Origin: a virus
Length of the DNA stretch: 45,987 bases
IMG/VR virus record: IMGVR_UViG_3300047469_000232
Coordinates: 1-45,987 of that record
Strand: one strand, 5' to 3'
The notes under the pieces: model-generated
The model's input: only the letters and a program-made list of their open reading frames with translations
Told to the model about the DNA's origin: nothing
Database searches by the model: none
Position numbers and translations under genes: made by a program
Shown: one piece after another, positions 23,347 to 31,677 of the stretch
Position numbering within the stretch: the first letter of the stretch is position 1
Layout of the letters: every line of letters starts with the position of its first letter

Positions 23347-24342
23347 CTACATCGTCAGCTGAATTTGCGCACGCGGCCGGGTGCAGAGGTGCAGCGGGTT
23401 GGACTGAGCCTCACCAGCAACACCCTTGCCGAACGGTAGCGGCTCCAGTTTGCTGTAGTACGGCACGCCCTGGGTGTTGACCGTTTCCATGTAATCGGCC
23501 GGAGCGAATGCCGAGATGTACAGGTCAGGAACACCCTCGGGAACCAGCAGCGCCTTGTCATCGTGAACGAAGGACACACCCGCCACCTTGCCGCGATAGC
23601 GTTCCCAAACGATGCCGCCGAACTCGAAGCTGGTACGCGCATCCCCGCGCAGCTCTGACGCCTGAGCGGAGTTGAGGTAGGTATCCTTGACCGATTTGTG
23701 CGTGATCAGCTTGTTCCAGAAGTTCTTGCCGCAGAACGCTCGGGATCCGCTACTGGTCACGCTCCCCAACGCCTCTTCCTGCATGTCCAAAGCTTCACCA
23801 GCTTGCACGCGCATATCAGCGTTGGCGTCGTTGAGGCCCATCGCCAAGGTCTGGCGCTGTACGCCAAAGCGGCTGTAGATGTCGAGCAGCACAGTGGTGC
23901 CGTCCGCATCCAGGATCTGCCCGTTGAGGGCGCCCATACGCTGGAATTCGTGAGTGGCGTCGAGCTGACGACGCATCTTAGCCAGACGGGCATTCACTAC
24001 ATCCTGCACCGCCTGCAGCTCGCTCCGGGTACCGAAAGCGCGGATACCCTGGATTTCGTCGGCCAGGATCGTGAAGCGCTGCGGCAGGTGAACTGTATTG
24101 AATGGAATCAACTGACGCTTAGATGCTGTCACCACCAGGCCAGAAGTGCCGCGCTCACCTGCCTTGACCAGGGCCAAGGTGTCGCCGTCCTTTTCGATCT
24201 GGACGGTCAGGGTGGTAATGCCTTCCTCTTGAAACAGGCCGAGGCCACTGATGCGACCTGGCAGGTAAGGCTGATCGTTGATGGCAGCAGTCAACGTCGG
24301 AACGCTGAACGCGGCATCTTCAAAAATGGCGATTTCGGCCAT
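23347..24342 (-). CDS. E: Major capsid protein, lambda gpE-like
   Basis: The protein forms the phage head shell. The Met giving MAEIAIFEDAAFSVPTLTAA (24342) is chosen because it follows the preceding in-frame Met by eight residues and fits the family start; the product is 331 residues. Typical features are PYLPGRISGLGLFQEEGITT, DEIQGIRAFG and the C-terminal SNPLHLCTRPRAQI. It follows the decoration protein D as in lambda. A terminator lies just upstream. Confidence 0.93.
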   Translation of the reverse strand: MAEIAIFEDAAFSVPTLTAAINDQPYLPGRISGLGLFQEEGITTLTVQIEKDGDTLALVKAGERGTSGLVVTASKRQLIPFNTVHLPQRFTILADEIQGIRAFGTRSELQAVQDVVNARLAKMRRQLDATHEFQRMGALNGQILDADGTTVLLDIYSRFGVQRQTLAMGLNDANADMRVQAGEALDMQEEALGSVTSSGSRAFCGKNFWNKLITHKSVKDTYLNSAQASELRGDARTSFEFGGIVWERYRGKVAGVSFVHDDKALLVPEGVPDLYISAFAPADYMETVNTQGVPYYSKLEPLPFGKGVAGEAQSNPLHLCTRPRAQIQLTM

Positions 24343-24363
24343 GAGGGGTACTCTCCAGAAATG

Positions 24364-24386
24364 CAAAACCCTGCTCAGGGCAGGGT
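24364..24386 (-). terminator. Intrinsic terminator between decoration and capsid genes
   Basis: Read on the minus strand, ACCCTGC-CCTGA-GCAGGGT is followed by TTTTGC. The 7-bp stem is perfect; the U-tract is only four bases. Confidence 0.6.
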
Positions 24387-24439
24387 CGGGAAATAGTGGT
24401 GTAGCCAGAATTTGTAGTCGTATAGCGGTGGCAGCAGGG

Positions 24440-24787
24440 CTAGCGAACGATCAGGAAGCGGGTAGCCAGCGATTTTTCGGCCGCCAGATCCAGGCCCGTC
24501 AGCAGCGATTCGGTAACCTCGGCCAGGCGCACAACCGCTCGGCCACGGCGCACGATCTCGGATTCGGCCAACGGGCCAAACAGGATGGCGGTAGCGTTCT
24601 CGCTGCCATTCTCGGCGGTCGGATCGTAGGGCGCGAATTCGCCCGTTGCCGTGACCAGGCCGAGCAACTGGCCTGGGTTCAAAGCAGGGCCAGCGGCCAC
24701 GTTGATCGCTTCGCGCGAGATGTTCCCGGCGCCTTCGGAGAGAAGGAATTCACCGGCGTGGATCGGTTCCATTTGGATGCCTGTCAT
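24440..24787 (-). CDS. Head decoration protein, lambda gpD-like
   Basis: The 115-residue protein resembles lambda gpD, the trimeric cement that stabilises the filled head. It contains FLLSEGAGNISREAINVAAG and ATAILFGPLAE, typical of the family. It overlaps the protease gene by one base. The Met five residues in (MEPIHAGEF) could also be the start. Confidence 0.9.
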   Translation of the reverse strand: MTGIQMEPIHAGEFLLSEGAGNISREAINVAAGPALNPGQLLGLVTATGEFAPYDPTAENGSENATAILFGPLAESEIVRRGRAVVRLAEVTESLLTGLDLAAEKSLATRFLIVR

Positions 24788-25923
24788 TATCGTGCCCCTG
24801 TTGCAGAGTGAGTTTTACCGGCCTGGGCAGCCCGGCGGGCCGCGTAAATGCCGGATGGGTCGGGTTGTTTGGCTTGCGCCTTGATGGCCGGGTCGTTCTC
24901 CAGCGGCAGGCTGTTGTCAATCTCGAAGCCTTTTCCGCTGCCCACCAGCTTGTCGAACAGGCGGCCGCGCACTGCATCAGCGCCCAGCCCAGCGGCGACA
25001 AACTCGCCGGTGAATTCAGGCAAGCGAGCGGCGACACAGAGATCGTGCACGGCCTTGGCGCGGGTCAGAGCCTCATTGACCACGGCCTCGCTTTCCAGCT
25101 TGGTCGACTGAATCAGCGGTTCGATCAGGTTGCTGATGCCTTCCTTGGTACAGCGTTGGGTGATGAGCAACGCCAGCTTGGACTGATCAATCACCGGATC
25201 GGCCGGTGGATCCTCTGGCGGATCCTCTGGCTTCGTGACGTCGTCCAGCTGAGCCAACAAGTCCTTCGGCGCGTTCTTGAATCGCTGGAGTACCGTGCCC
25301 TGCCCCACGCAGGCATTGACCTTGATCCCGTCGCCGATTTCATCCGCCAGGCCCAGCGCAACAGCCTCGTTGGCCGTGAGCCAGGTCTCTTCGTTGACCA
25401 GTCGCCGCAGCTCGACCTCATCGATGTCCGGCGCCTTGGCCTTGTAGGCCGCAATGATGGCCTCGGTGGTCTGGTCCAGCACGTCGGCCACCTTGCGCAG
25501 GTCGTCCGCATCACCGGCGGTGTACGTCCAGGGGTTGTGGATCATCATGATCGAGTTGGCGGACATCACGACCCGGTGCGCGCCGCAGACCGCGACACTG
25601 GCAGCACTGGCCGCCAGCGCATCTACACGGCCGGTGCCACGTTCGCCGAGGCGGGCCAGGGCATTGTGAATCGCCAGACCATCGAACAGATCACCTCCGA
25701 TGCTGTTGAACGCGACGATCACCTCCGACACGCCGTCGTCTACGGCGCGCAGATCCTGCACAAACTGATTGGCCGTAACGCCCCAGGTGCCGATCTCGCC
25801 ATAGACGAAAACCTCAATCGGTTGGCCTTCAGCTGCGGCCAGGACGTGGTACCAGTGCTTGTCCTGAACCGCGACCTTTTGCCCGGCCCGGTTATAAATA
25901 GTGGGAGCAGCTTTTTTACTCAT
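24787..25923 (-). CDS. Prohead protease, ClpP-like, with scaffold-like C-terminus
   Basis: The 378-residue protein has a ClpP-type protease domain in its first 200 residues. The nucleophile is probably Ser106 in LAASAASVAV and the base His129 in MMIHNPW, with VAFNSIGGDLFDG (about 70-82) as the oxyanion region. The C-terminal 150 residues are charged and helical, as in lambda C where the scaffold Nu3 is part of the same frame. It would process the portal region and scaffold during prohead maturation. It overlaps the portal gene by four bases. Confidence 0.92.
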   Translation of the reverse strand: MSKKAAPTIYNRAGQKVAVQDKHWYHVLAAAEGQPIEVFVYGEIGTWGVTANQFVQDLRAVDDGVSEVIVAFNSIGGDLFDGLAIHNALARLGERGTGRVDALAASAASVAVCGAHRVVMSANSIMMIHNPWTYTAGDADDLRKVADVLDQTTEAIIAAYKAKAPDIDEVELRRLVNEETWLTANEAVALGLADEIGDGIKVNACVGQGTVLQRFKNAPKDLLAQLDDVTKPEDPPEDPPADPVIDQSKLALLITQRCTKEGISNLIEPLIQSTKLESEAVVNEALTRAKAVHDLCVAARLPEFTGEFVAAGLGADAVRGRLFDKLVGSGKGFEIDNSLPLENDPAIKAQAKQPDPSGIYAARRAAQAGKTHSATGAR

Positions 25924-27401
25924 GGTTTTTCCTCAGGATCCGGGTGCTCGGGAGTTTCGACGAGCGTTTTGTAGTTGAGTCCTTTGTCACGGGCGCGGGC
26001 AGCATCGGCGGCGTTTTCTTCGTCCACGGTTTCCGCGTCGTAGCCAGTGCGCAGCACCATCTCGCTGCGCGATGCGAAGCCTGCATTCACTTCCATTGTG
26101 CGAGCCTGCACGTCCTGCACCGGGTTGATGTACGCCCAGCCCTGCGGCACCCAGCGTGTGCGCAGATATTCGCGGCGCCGTAGCGCGTAATCGGGCAGTG
26201 ACAGAGCGCCGGACAGCACGGCCATGTCCATCCAAGCGGCCCGCACCGGGCGGCAGAGCTGGTGGACGTAGACGCTGAATTGCAACTGCTCCAGTCGCCG
26301 CCGAAACTCGGTCAGCACCACACGGAGCGCCCGGTCGTTGACCTCGCGCATGTCGCCGGTGAGGATCTCGTAAGGCGTGCCCGTACCAGCCGCCGCAGCC
26401 ATCAGTTGCTGACGCATGAAGTCGGGGTAGCTGTTGCCAGCATCCGGCGGCTTGGAGAACTCCACCTCCTCACCGGCGCCCAGCTCCTGCATGGTGCCCG
26501 GCTCAAGCGCCACCATCGGCGTGAAGCCGTCGCGGTCAACATTCAGCGGCGCGCCGGTGACCGGATCGCGCGGCACCTGGGCGGCCTCGGGCGCTGGGCG
26601 TTTGATGAAGCCCGCGAAGAGGTTGGAAACCTCCTGCCGGAACAGCACCGCGTCATCGTAGTTGTCCAGGCTTCGCAGCCGCTTCAGCACCGGCGACAAG
26701 CGCGGCACGCCCCGCAACTGGCCGGGTTCGACCGGCTCAAAGATGTGCAGCACCTGGCTGGCCGGAACGCGCACCAGTTGGTTGTAACTACTGTTCAGCG
26801 ACGACATGTCGCCGGGGTGAGAGCGGTACATCCAGTAGGCGACCCGCTTGCCGATGGGATTGAATTCAATCCCGGCGCGGATGATGTTGCCGGTACGGGT
26901 CACCTCGAACTTGTCGTGTGGGACAAATTCAGGCGCCAGGGTCTGCAATTGCAGCGGCACCGCGTAGCCGTCTTCCAGGCGACGCGGCCGCAGCCGGACG
27001 AAACACTCACCCGCCGCCTCAACCGTCCGGGCAATCAGGGCCTGCTGGCCGTAGAAGTCGGTCAGTTCGTCGGCGTCGGCCTCATCGACCCAGTCATCCC
27101 ACAGTTCTTGCAGGAGATGCCGCAGCTCCACATCCTGCGTTTTCGGGCGCGGGTTGATCCCGGTGCCAATCAGGTTGCTGACGCGCTTGTCGATGACGTT
27201 GAAGGCATACGGGTCATTGCGAATCGCAGCCCGTGAGCGCGCCCGCAGATTGCGCAGGGCGGGCATCACCAGGGTGTTGACCCCGCTGTCGGGCGCATCC
27301 CAGCTCGCGGAACGACGGCCTTCACCGGCGCCTTCGTAACTGGCCTTGATGCGATCCGGCAGCAGGAATCCGTTACGTGAAAGCGTCGGATAGCGTGGCA
27401 T
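25920..27401 (-). CDS. B: Portal protein, lambda gpB-like
   Basis: The 493-residue protein is a lambda B-type portal, the dodecameric ring at the DNA entry vertex. Typical stretches are SWDAPDSGVNTLVMPALRNL, DPYAFNVIDKRVSNLIGTG and RQEVSNLFAGFIKRP. The position between gpW and the protease is canonical. Length is near lambda B (533 residues). Confidence 0.96.
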   Translation of the reverse strand: MPRYPTLSRNGFLLPDRIKASYEGAGEGRRSASWDAPDSGVNTLVMPALRNLRARSRAAIRNDPYAFNVIDKRVSNLIGTGINPRPKTQDVELRHLLQELWDDWVDEADADELTDFYGQQALIARTVEAAGECFVRLRPRRLEDGYAVPLQLQTLAPEFVPHDKFEVTRTGNIIRAGIEFNPIGKRVAYWMYRSHPGDMSSLNSSYNQLVRVPASQVLHIFEPVEPGQLRGVPRLSPVLKRLRSLDNYDDAVLFRQEVSNLFAGFIKRPAPEAAQVPRDPVTGAPLNVDRDGFTPMVALEPGTMQELGAGEEVEFSKPPDAGNSYPDFMRQQLMAAAAGTGTPYEILTGDMREVNDRALRVVLTEFRRRLEQLQFSVYVHQLCRPVRAAWMDMAVLSGALSLPDYALRRREYLRTRWVPQGWAYINPVQDVQARTMEVNAGFASRSEMVLRTGYDAETVDEENAADAARARDKGLNYKTLVETPEHPDPEEKP

Positions 27402-27607
27402 CAGATCCCCTTGCCCCCGTGCTGGAGCCGATACGCCCGAGGGCGAGGAGCGGCCGCACTGAGCAGCGAGGCGCGAATCTCTTCACGGGCCTGCAGCAGC
27501 TCACTGACATCACGGTATTCAACGTTGCGGTCGGCATAGCGCACGGTTTTCTCACCGCGAGCAATGGCCGCCTCAACCGCGTCGAGGTGCTTCTGGGTAA
27601 ACGACAT
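27401..27607 (-). CDS. W: Head-tail joining protein gpW (lambda type)
   Basis: The 68-residue protein matches lambda gpW in size and place, between terminase and portal. It contains LDAVEAAIARGEKTVRYADR and EYRDVSELLQAREEI, typical of the family. It stays in the head to allow FII to bind. The stop overlaps the portal start by one base. Confidence 0.93.
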   Translation of the reverse strand: MSFTQKHLDAVEAAIARGEKTVRYADRNVEYRDVSELLQAREEIRASLLSAAAPRPRAYRLQHGGKGI

Positions 27608-27608
27608 A

Positions 27609-29636
27609 TCAGCGTCTCTTCAGGTAGCCGCTTTGCGAACTGCGGCGTTGAGGGGCCGGTGCAGTTGGGCGCTGTTGGGCGACCGGTGCAACGGGTTGCG
27701 GCTTCGGTTGAGGCGTTGGTACGGCGGCCGGTGCGGGTTTGGCCGCTGGAATGGTCGCAACGGCTGAGCGCGGGGCTTCAGCGGGCTTGTCATCGAACAA
27801 GGTGGACTGTGCCATTGCCTGTCGGATCCGGTCCCAGTCGTGTTCGTGGTAACGGTTGATACCGAGGTAGTGCGCCATCGCCAGGCAATACACCATCAGG
27901 TCCAGGGCTTCGTTGCGTTCGCCCTTGCCTTTGACCCAATCGATGAATTTATAACCACGAATGTAACGAGCCACCTTGCGCTCAACGACGCACTGGGCGA
28001 AGAACTCATCCGGCAGGTTGTTGGCAAAGTGCAGCGAACCTGGCCCGTCTTCAAACGCATAGCGGTTGTAGATCCAGTCTTTGGCGGTGTCAGTACCCAC
28101 AAACCACAGCTCAACGCCATTACGCTCGGTCTGCCCCTTCCAGGTGACGTCCATCATCGACGGTCGCTGGGCGATCACCGGCTTTCCGCGCTTGCTCGCG
28201 CCTTTCACAGCAAAGATGTTGCGCCAGCGACGAACACGACAGAAATGGTAGACCTCATCGGTGTGATGCCCGCCGGAGTCGATCCCCGTGGCAAGGATTG
28301 CCAGCCCGACACCGCACGGATGGCGATATCGGACCTTGAGCAGATCATCGAGCGTTGACCAGGTTCGATCATCAGCAGGGTCGCCCCAGATGATCTGGTG
28401 ATCAACGATCCAGCGCTCCATGCCGACGCCCCAGCCCATCACCATCAGCTCCAAGCGGTTGGCCTGGACGTCAACGGCGCCGGTCAGCATCAACACTCCC
28501 GCAGGCATCGAACCTAGGCCATAGGTTTCAAGCCTCGCTCTGGCGATCAGCACGTCAGCCTTGGTTTGCTCCTGGGCGCTGTCCCACACCTTGGCAAGGC
28601 GAGTGTTGTAGAACACCTGCATCAGGCCCAGATCACCTTTCGCCTGAGCCTTTTTGGCCGCTTCGTATTCCTTCGCAAGCGATGACCAGGACATCCACCC
28701 GGCCGGTGAGTACAACGCATTGAGGCAAAAACCCACGGTTTCGCCGTCACCTTGCCCGTGCGCCCGCCATTCGCCGCGCGCCAGCATGTCGGTCTTGTGG
28801 TGCTCTTCGATCAATACGTCACAGCCCTCCCCTTCACACTGGTAATGGACCGTGTTGAAGTCGGCGCTGTACAGCAGCCGCTCCCATTCCAAAACCTGCA
28901 TATGCCCACAGGTGGGACATGGGACGTAGTAGTAACGCTGGTCACTGGACTCGAACAGGTCATCAATGCGCGAAGCGCCCTTGATCGTAGGCGAACTGGA
29001 AAAGTAAAACTTCGCGTTGCGGCCGAAGTTGGTCCCCCGTGCCTCAGCCAGGGCGATAGGATCACCCTCCTGACCAACGTCGTTTTCCCAGCGGTCGACC
29101 TCATCTCCGTACACGTACCGAGCCGACAGCTCCGACAAGTTCGCCGCAGAGCCTGCCGTCGTGACATACAGCGAGCCGCCCGCAAACTCTTTCGTGTCCA
29201 TGGTGTTGCGGGAGTCCCGTGAGCGGCTGCCTGCGACTCGCTCACGCAGCACAGGCGTGGCCTTGATGGTCTTGCTAATCCGGCCGGAGACACGTTTGGA
29301 CAGGCTCAAGCTGGGCAGCAACGCCAGTATGTTGGCCGGGGCCATATGAATCAGGCCGCCAATCCAGTTCAAGGCGATCTGCGTTTTCATCAGCTGCGAA
29401 GCCACCTTGGTCACCACGCGCTTGCATGGATGCGCCGGTGACAAGCACCGCATAGGCTCACGAGCGTAGGGTGTACGCATCGTCCGATACTGCCCTGGCT
29501 CCGGGGCACCGGTGTCCCGCGCAATACGCATGTACTCATCAGCCCATTCGTCGATCCAAAGGTCAGGATCGGGCCGCAGGCCACGGAAAAACGCCTCACG
29601 GTACACCTGGGCGCCGTCAGGGAATTCCGTCTGCAT
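27609..29636 (-). CDS. A: Terminase large subunit, lambda gpA-like
   Basis: The 675-residue protein packages DNA with ATP and cuts the cos site. The N-terminal ATPase part contains VVTKVASQLMKTQIALNWIG, and the nuclease half contains MLTGAVDVQANRLELMVMGW, a GpA hallmark. CPTCGHMQVLEWE is the zinc-like region of the family. The C-terminal 70 residues are Pro/Ala-rich and probably bind the portal. It follows the small subunit by three bases. Confidence 0.96.
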   Translation of the reverse strand: MQTEFPDGAQVYREAFFRGLRPDPDLWIDEWADEYMRIARDTGAPEPGQYRTMRTPYAREPMRCLSPAHPCKRVVTKVASQLMKTQIALNWIGGLIHMAPANILALLPSLSLSKRVSGRISKTIKATPVLRERVAGSRSRDSRNTMDTKEFAGGSLYVTTAGSAANLSELSARYVYGDEVDRWENDVGQEGDPIALAEARGTNFGRNAKFYFSSSPTIKGASRIDDLFESSDQRYYYVPCPTCGHMQVLEWERLLYSADFNTVHYQCEGEGCDVLIEEHHKTDMLARGEWRAHGQGDGETVGFCLNALYSPAGWMSWSSLAKEYEAAKKAQAKGDLGLMQVFYNTRLAKVWDSAQEQTKADVLIARARLETYGLGSMPAGVLMLTGAVDVQANRLELMVMGWGVGMERWIVDHQIIWGDPADDRTWSTLDDLLKVRYRHPCGVGLAILATGIDSGGHHTDEVYHFCRVRRWRNIFAVKGASKRGKPVIAQRPSMMDVTWKGQTERNGVELWFVGTDTAKDWIYNRYAFEDGPGSLHFANNLPDEFFAQCVVERKVARYIRGYKFIDWVKGKGERNEALDLMVYCLAMAHYLGINRYHEHDWDRIRQAMAQSTLFDDKPAEAPRSAVATIPAAKPAPAAVPTPQPKPQPVAPVAQQRPTAPAPQRRSSQSGYLKRR

Positions 29637-29639
29637 AGA

Positions 29640-30242
29640 TCAACTCGCTGTCAGTGCATGCTCAAGTTCTGCTGAAGACAGGCGCTCGGCCTCTTCCAGC
29701 GTTTTGCGGATCGTCCCCGAGAGGAGCTTTTCGATTTCCCAAGGATCGGTCATGGCGGCCAGGTCGTGAGATAGCTGGGGCAAGGGACCGAACAACTGAT
29801 CGCGCAGTAACCGGCCAGCGTCATAGGCACCGGTGTCGACGGCAGCCTTGCTCACCAATGAACCCTGAGCCTTGTGCAGCTCAATCGCCGCCAACTGCGC
29901 CATGTTGTGCTCGCGCATGGCGCGGGCCTTCTGGAAGTCTGGCTGCCTGCCGTCGCCGCTAACCATCTGCTGCGGCGCAGCCGTTGTTGTCGGCTCTGTC
30001 AGAGGGGAAAGCTGGCTGTAAACGTCCCGCTGGATCCGGTCCTGTTGATGGCGAGCCGCGACGGCGGCCTTACTGGGGTCGGCGGTCTCCTGGATGAGCG
30101 CTTCGGTCGCAAGCACGTCGACCTTTTTGCCATCGGCCGACAGCACCAGGCGATTGTTGTCTTTCAACCAGGTGATGTAACTGGGAGACCGTCCGATCTT
30201 GGCCGCGAAGGCGCTCTTAGACAGGAAGAGTTGATCTGTCAT
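29640..30242 (-). CDS. Terminase small subunit, Nu1-like
   Basis: The 200-residue protein has an N-terminal winged-helix DNA-binding part (FLSKSAFAAKIGRSPSYITW) like lambda gpNu1. A helical C-terminal half (from about 140) should contact the large subunit. It would bind cosB and direct the cut. A lambda-like cos candidate lies about 85-110 bp upstream, consistent with this role. Confidence 0.88.
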   Translation of the reverse strand: MTDQLFLSKSAFAAKIGRSPSYITWLKDNNRLVLSADGKKVDVLATEALIQETADPSKAAVAARHQQDRIQRDVYSQLSPLTEPTTTAAPQQMVSGDGRQPDFQKARAMREHNMAQLAAIELHKAQGSLVSKAAVDTGAYDAGRLLRDQLFGPLPQLSHDLAAMTDPWEIEKLLSGTIRKTLEEAERLSSAELEHALTAS

Positions 30243-30327
30243 AAGCCCTCCTTTTCAACGGCTTTTCAATGGAAACCTTTCAATTTCAATAGATTGAATT
30301 TCAGTAAGTTGCAGGGCCAGCGGCTAA

Positions 30328-30353
30328 CGCTTTCCCGCGGGTTCGACCGCCCG
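30328..30353. other. Candidate cos site (cosN-like)
   Basis: Read on the minus strand, the segment holds GGGCGGTCGAACCCGCGGG. Lambda cosN contains GGGCGGCGACCTCGCGGG, so the two match closely after a one-base gap. It lies about 85-110 bp upstream of the Nu1-like start, close to the lambda arrangement. The lambda-type terminase implies a cos site nearby. Exact nick sites cannot be set from sequence. Confidence 0.5.
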
Positions 30354-30445
30354 TACCCCCAGAAAAACCCCAGGGTCCCCTCGACTTTTCGGCGCCCCAA
30401 AACGGGGCGAGCCTCAAAAAATCGTGGAGAATCGAGGCCACCAGC

Positions 30446-30793
30446 CTACTGCCCCGGCTCGCCACCGGCGGGCGGCACCTCGCATACACCCAACCGCTTG
30501 GCGGCCCAGCGTTCGTAAAGCCCGATTGCGACATCGGCACCGGCCATGGCGGTGAGGCATCCGAAGCCACCGGCAGTCCAAATCGAAACCCCCGCCGCGT
30601 ACAGCAGCATCATGGTCGACAACCCGCAGACCACGCACGCCCCGGACCGCAGGGCCAGGCGTCGGAGCAACGACCAACCGTGCATGCCGTCCTTGTCCGC
30701 GCGCCACATCTCGCCCGACACGCCGCCAATCAGCGCAAGGACGATCACTAACCAGATTGGCATCTCTGCCAGCGTTTGCTGTTCCGTTGTCAT
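30446..30793 (-). CDS. Phage holin (LydA/lambda-family-like)
   Basis: The 115-residue protein has three likely membrane segments: PIWLVIVLALIGGVSG, a middle one with LRSGACVVCGLSTMMLLYAA, and GGFGCLTAMAGADVAIGL. The charged stretch MWRADKDGMHGWSLLRR between them fits LydA-like holins. The start at 30793 is chosen because the frame upstream runs through a terminator. It is the first gene of the late operon, while the endolysin and spanins are about 23 kb downstream; the lysis genes are split. Confidence 0.82.
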   Translation of the reverse strand: MTTEQQTLAEMPIWLVIVLALIGGVSGEMWRADKDGMHGWSLLRRLALRSGACVVCGLSTMMLLYAAGVSIWTAGGFGCLTAMAGADVAIGLYERWAAKRLGVCEVPPAGGEPGQ

Positions 30794-30811
30794 CGCCCGC
30801 CCCTTAAACGC

Positions 30812-30835
30812 AAAAACCCGGCGCGAGGGCCGGGT
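30812..30835 (-). terminator. Intrinsic terminator ahead of the late operon (tR'-like)
   Basis: Read on the minus strand, ACCCGGC-CCTCGC-GCCGGGT is followed by five T. It stands between the Q-like gene region and the holin, the same relation as lambda tR' to Q and the lysis genes. Confidence 0.75.
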
Positions 30836-31018
30836 CATGTGGTGTGGTGCCTGCCGCGCTATGCGGTCGCACCTATCGAAGATGTGTACTTTTTACAGGT
30901 CGATTTTACTGGCAGCAAGCCTGTTTTAATGCCACCGGCGAATATGTAGGCAACGCAGCATGAACGCCCCGGCAATGTAGCTGAATACACCACAACGGCC
31001 ATTCGCTTTTGAGCACTG
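30836..31018. other. Noncoding leader upstream of the late operon
   Basis: No convincing gene is present. On the minus strand a weak promoter-like pair, TTGCTG and TAAAAA with 17 bp between, lies near 30890-30920 and could start the late transcript. Frames on both strands here are short and without family character. Confidence 0.4.
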
Positions 31019-31283
31019 GTCCCACCGTCCCACCAGCTTAAAGACAGGTGGGACGGGTGAACCACCCGAAAACAGGGCGTTGTCCCACCGTCCCACCTTT
31101 ATTCTACTTTTCTCGTGTAAAGAGGTAGTTATTAAAAGCACGCTTACGCGCGCATAGCGCGTGATGGTGCCCGCTACGCTACATGCGAGATTCGCACAAA
31201 CAGGTGGGACGGTGGGACGGGCCAACGAATACGGGGGCGTTCCCCGTCCCACTATGCACGCACAAGGTGGGACGAGGTGGGCC
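31019..31283. repeat. GTCCCACC repeat array in the late/replication control region
   Basis: The octamer GTCCCACC, or its complement GGTGGGAC, occurs about nine times. Tandem doublets lie at 31019-31034, 31082-31097 and, inverted, 31203-31218; single copies at 31048, 31246 (seven of eight) and 31266; and a variant at 31276. In doublets the units abut at 8-bp spacing. The two orientations could form long stems. The array follows the Q-like and primase genes and precedes the late operon. It could be a replication origin, a late-activator site or a structured leader. Confidence 0.7.
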
Positions 31284-31317
31284 ATAGCCGGAATGGCGGA
31301 CAAGTACGCAATAGGGG

Positions 31318-31677
31318 TCAAGCCGCTTTCCCCATCAACAAGACAGCAATGCACTCGTGTGCCAGATGCAAGCGTTGGTAGTACGTCCTGGCACTGCACC
31401 CGCAATGCAGCATCTTCTGAGACAGTAAGCTGTCGTGGTTGCAGTAGTGCTCACGCACAGCCACCGCCAACTCGGGCGCCAGGTGCTTGTTTACGATCAA
31501 CTCAATATCAACCGATTGGTCAAGCAACACTCGGCTGCCGCGAGTGCCTCGGATCAGCTCCCCTTTGCACTCCATCAGCATGGCTATCATGTTGCCTCCA
31601 CCAGGTACACCCTCGGTGATCGGAGAATGAAGGTCCTGCGCCCATAACTTGAGCATTTCATCTATGTACCTAATCAA
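31318..31677 (-). CDS. Putative Q-like late antitermination/regulatory protein
   Basis: The protein (about 119 residues) has a C-terminal helix-turn-helix-like part (LLSQKMLHCGCSARTYYQRLHLAHECIAVLL) recalling phage antitermination and ArpU-like regulators. The N-terminal part has EGVPGGGNMIAMLMECKGEL. A strong GAGGAGG site points to a TTG start at 31677; a GTG at 31695 or the ATG at 31656 are alternatives. It overlaps the primase gene end by eight bases. It lies just before the terminator that guards the late operon, the lambda Q position. The antitermination role is inference from place and motif. Confidence 0.65.
   Translation of the reverse strand: MIRYIDEMLKLWAQDLHSPITEGVPGGGNMIAMLMECKGELIRGTRGSRVLLDQSVDIELIVNKHLAPELAVAVREHYCNHDSLLSQKMLHCGCSARTYYQRLHLAHECIAVLLMGKAA

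Noticed and set aside
26262-27236. 324-codon plus-strand frame opposite the portal gene
   Set aside because: It is a shadow of the portal gene, with no ribosome site or family signature.
30926-31405. 159-codon open frame on the minus strand across the repeat array
   Set aside because: Composition follows the GTCCCACC repeats, there is no ribosome site, and no protein-like pattern; a noncoding control region is more likely.
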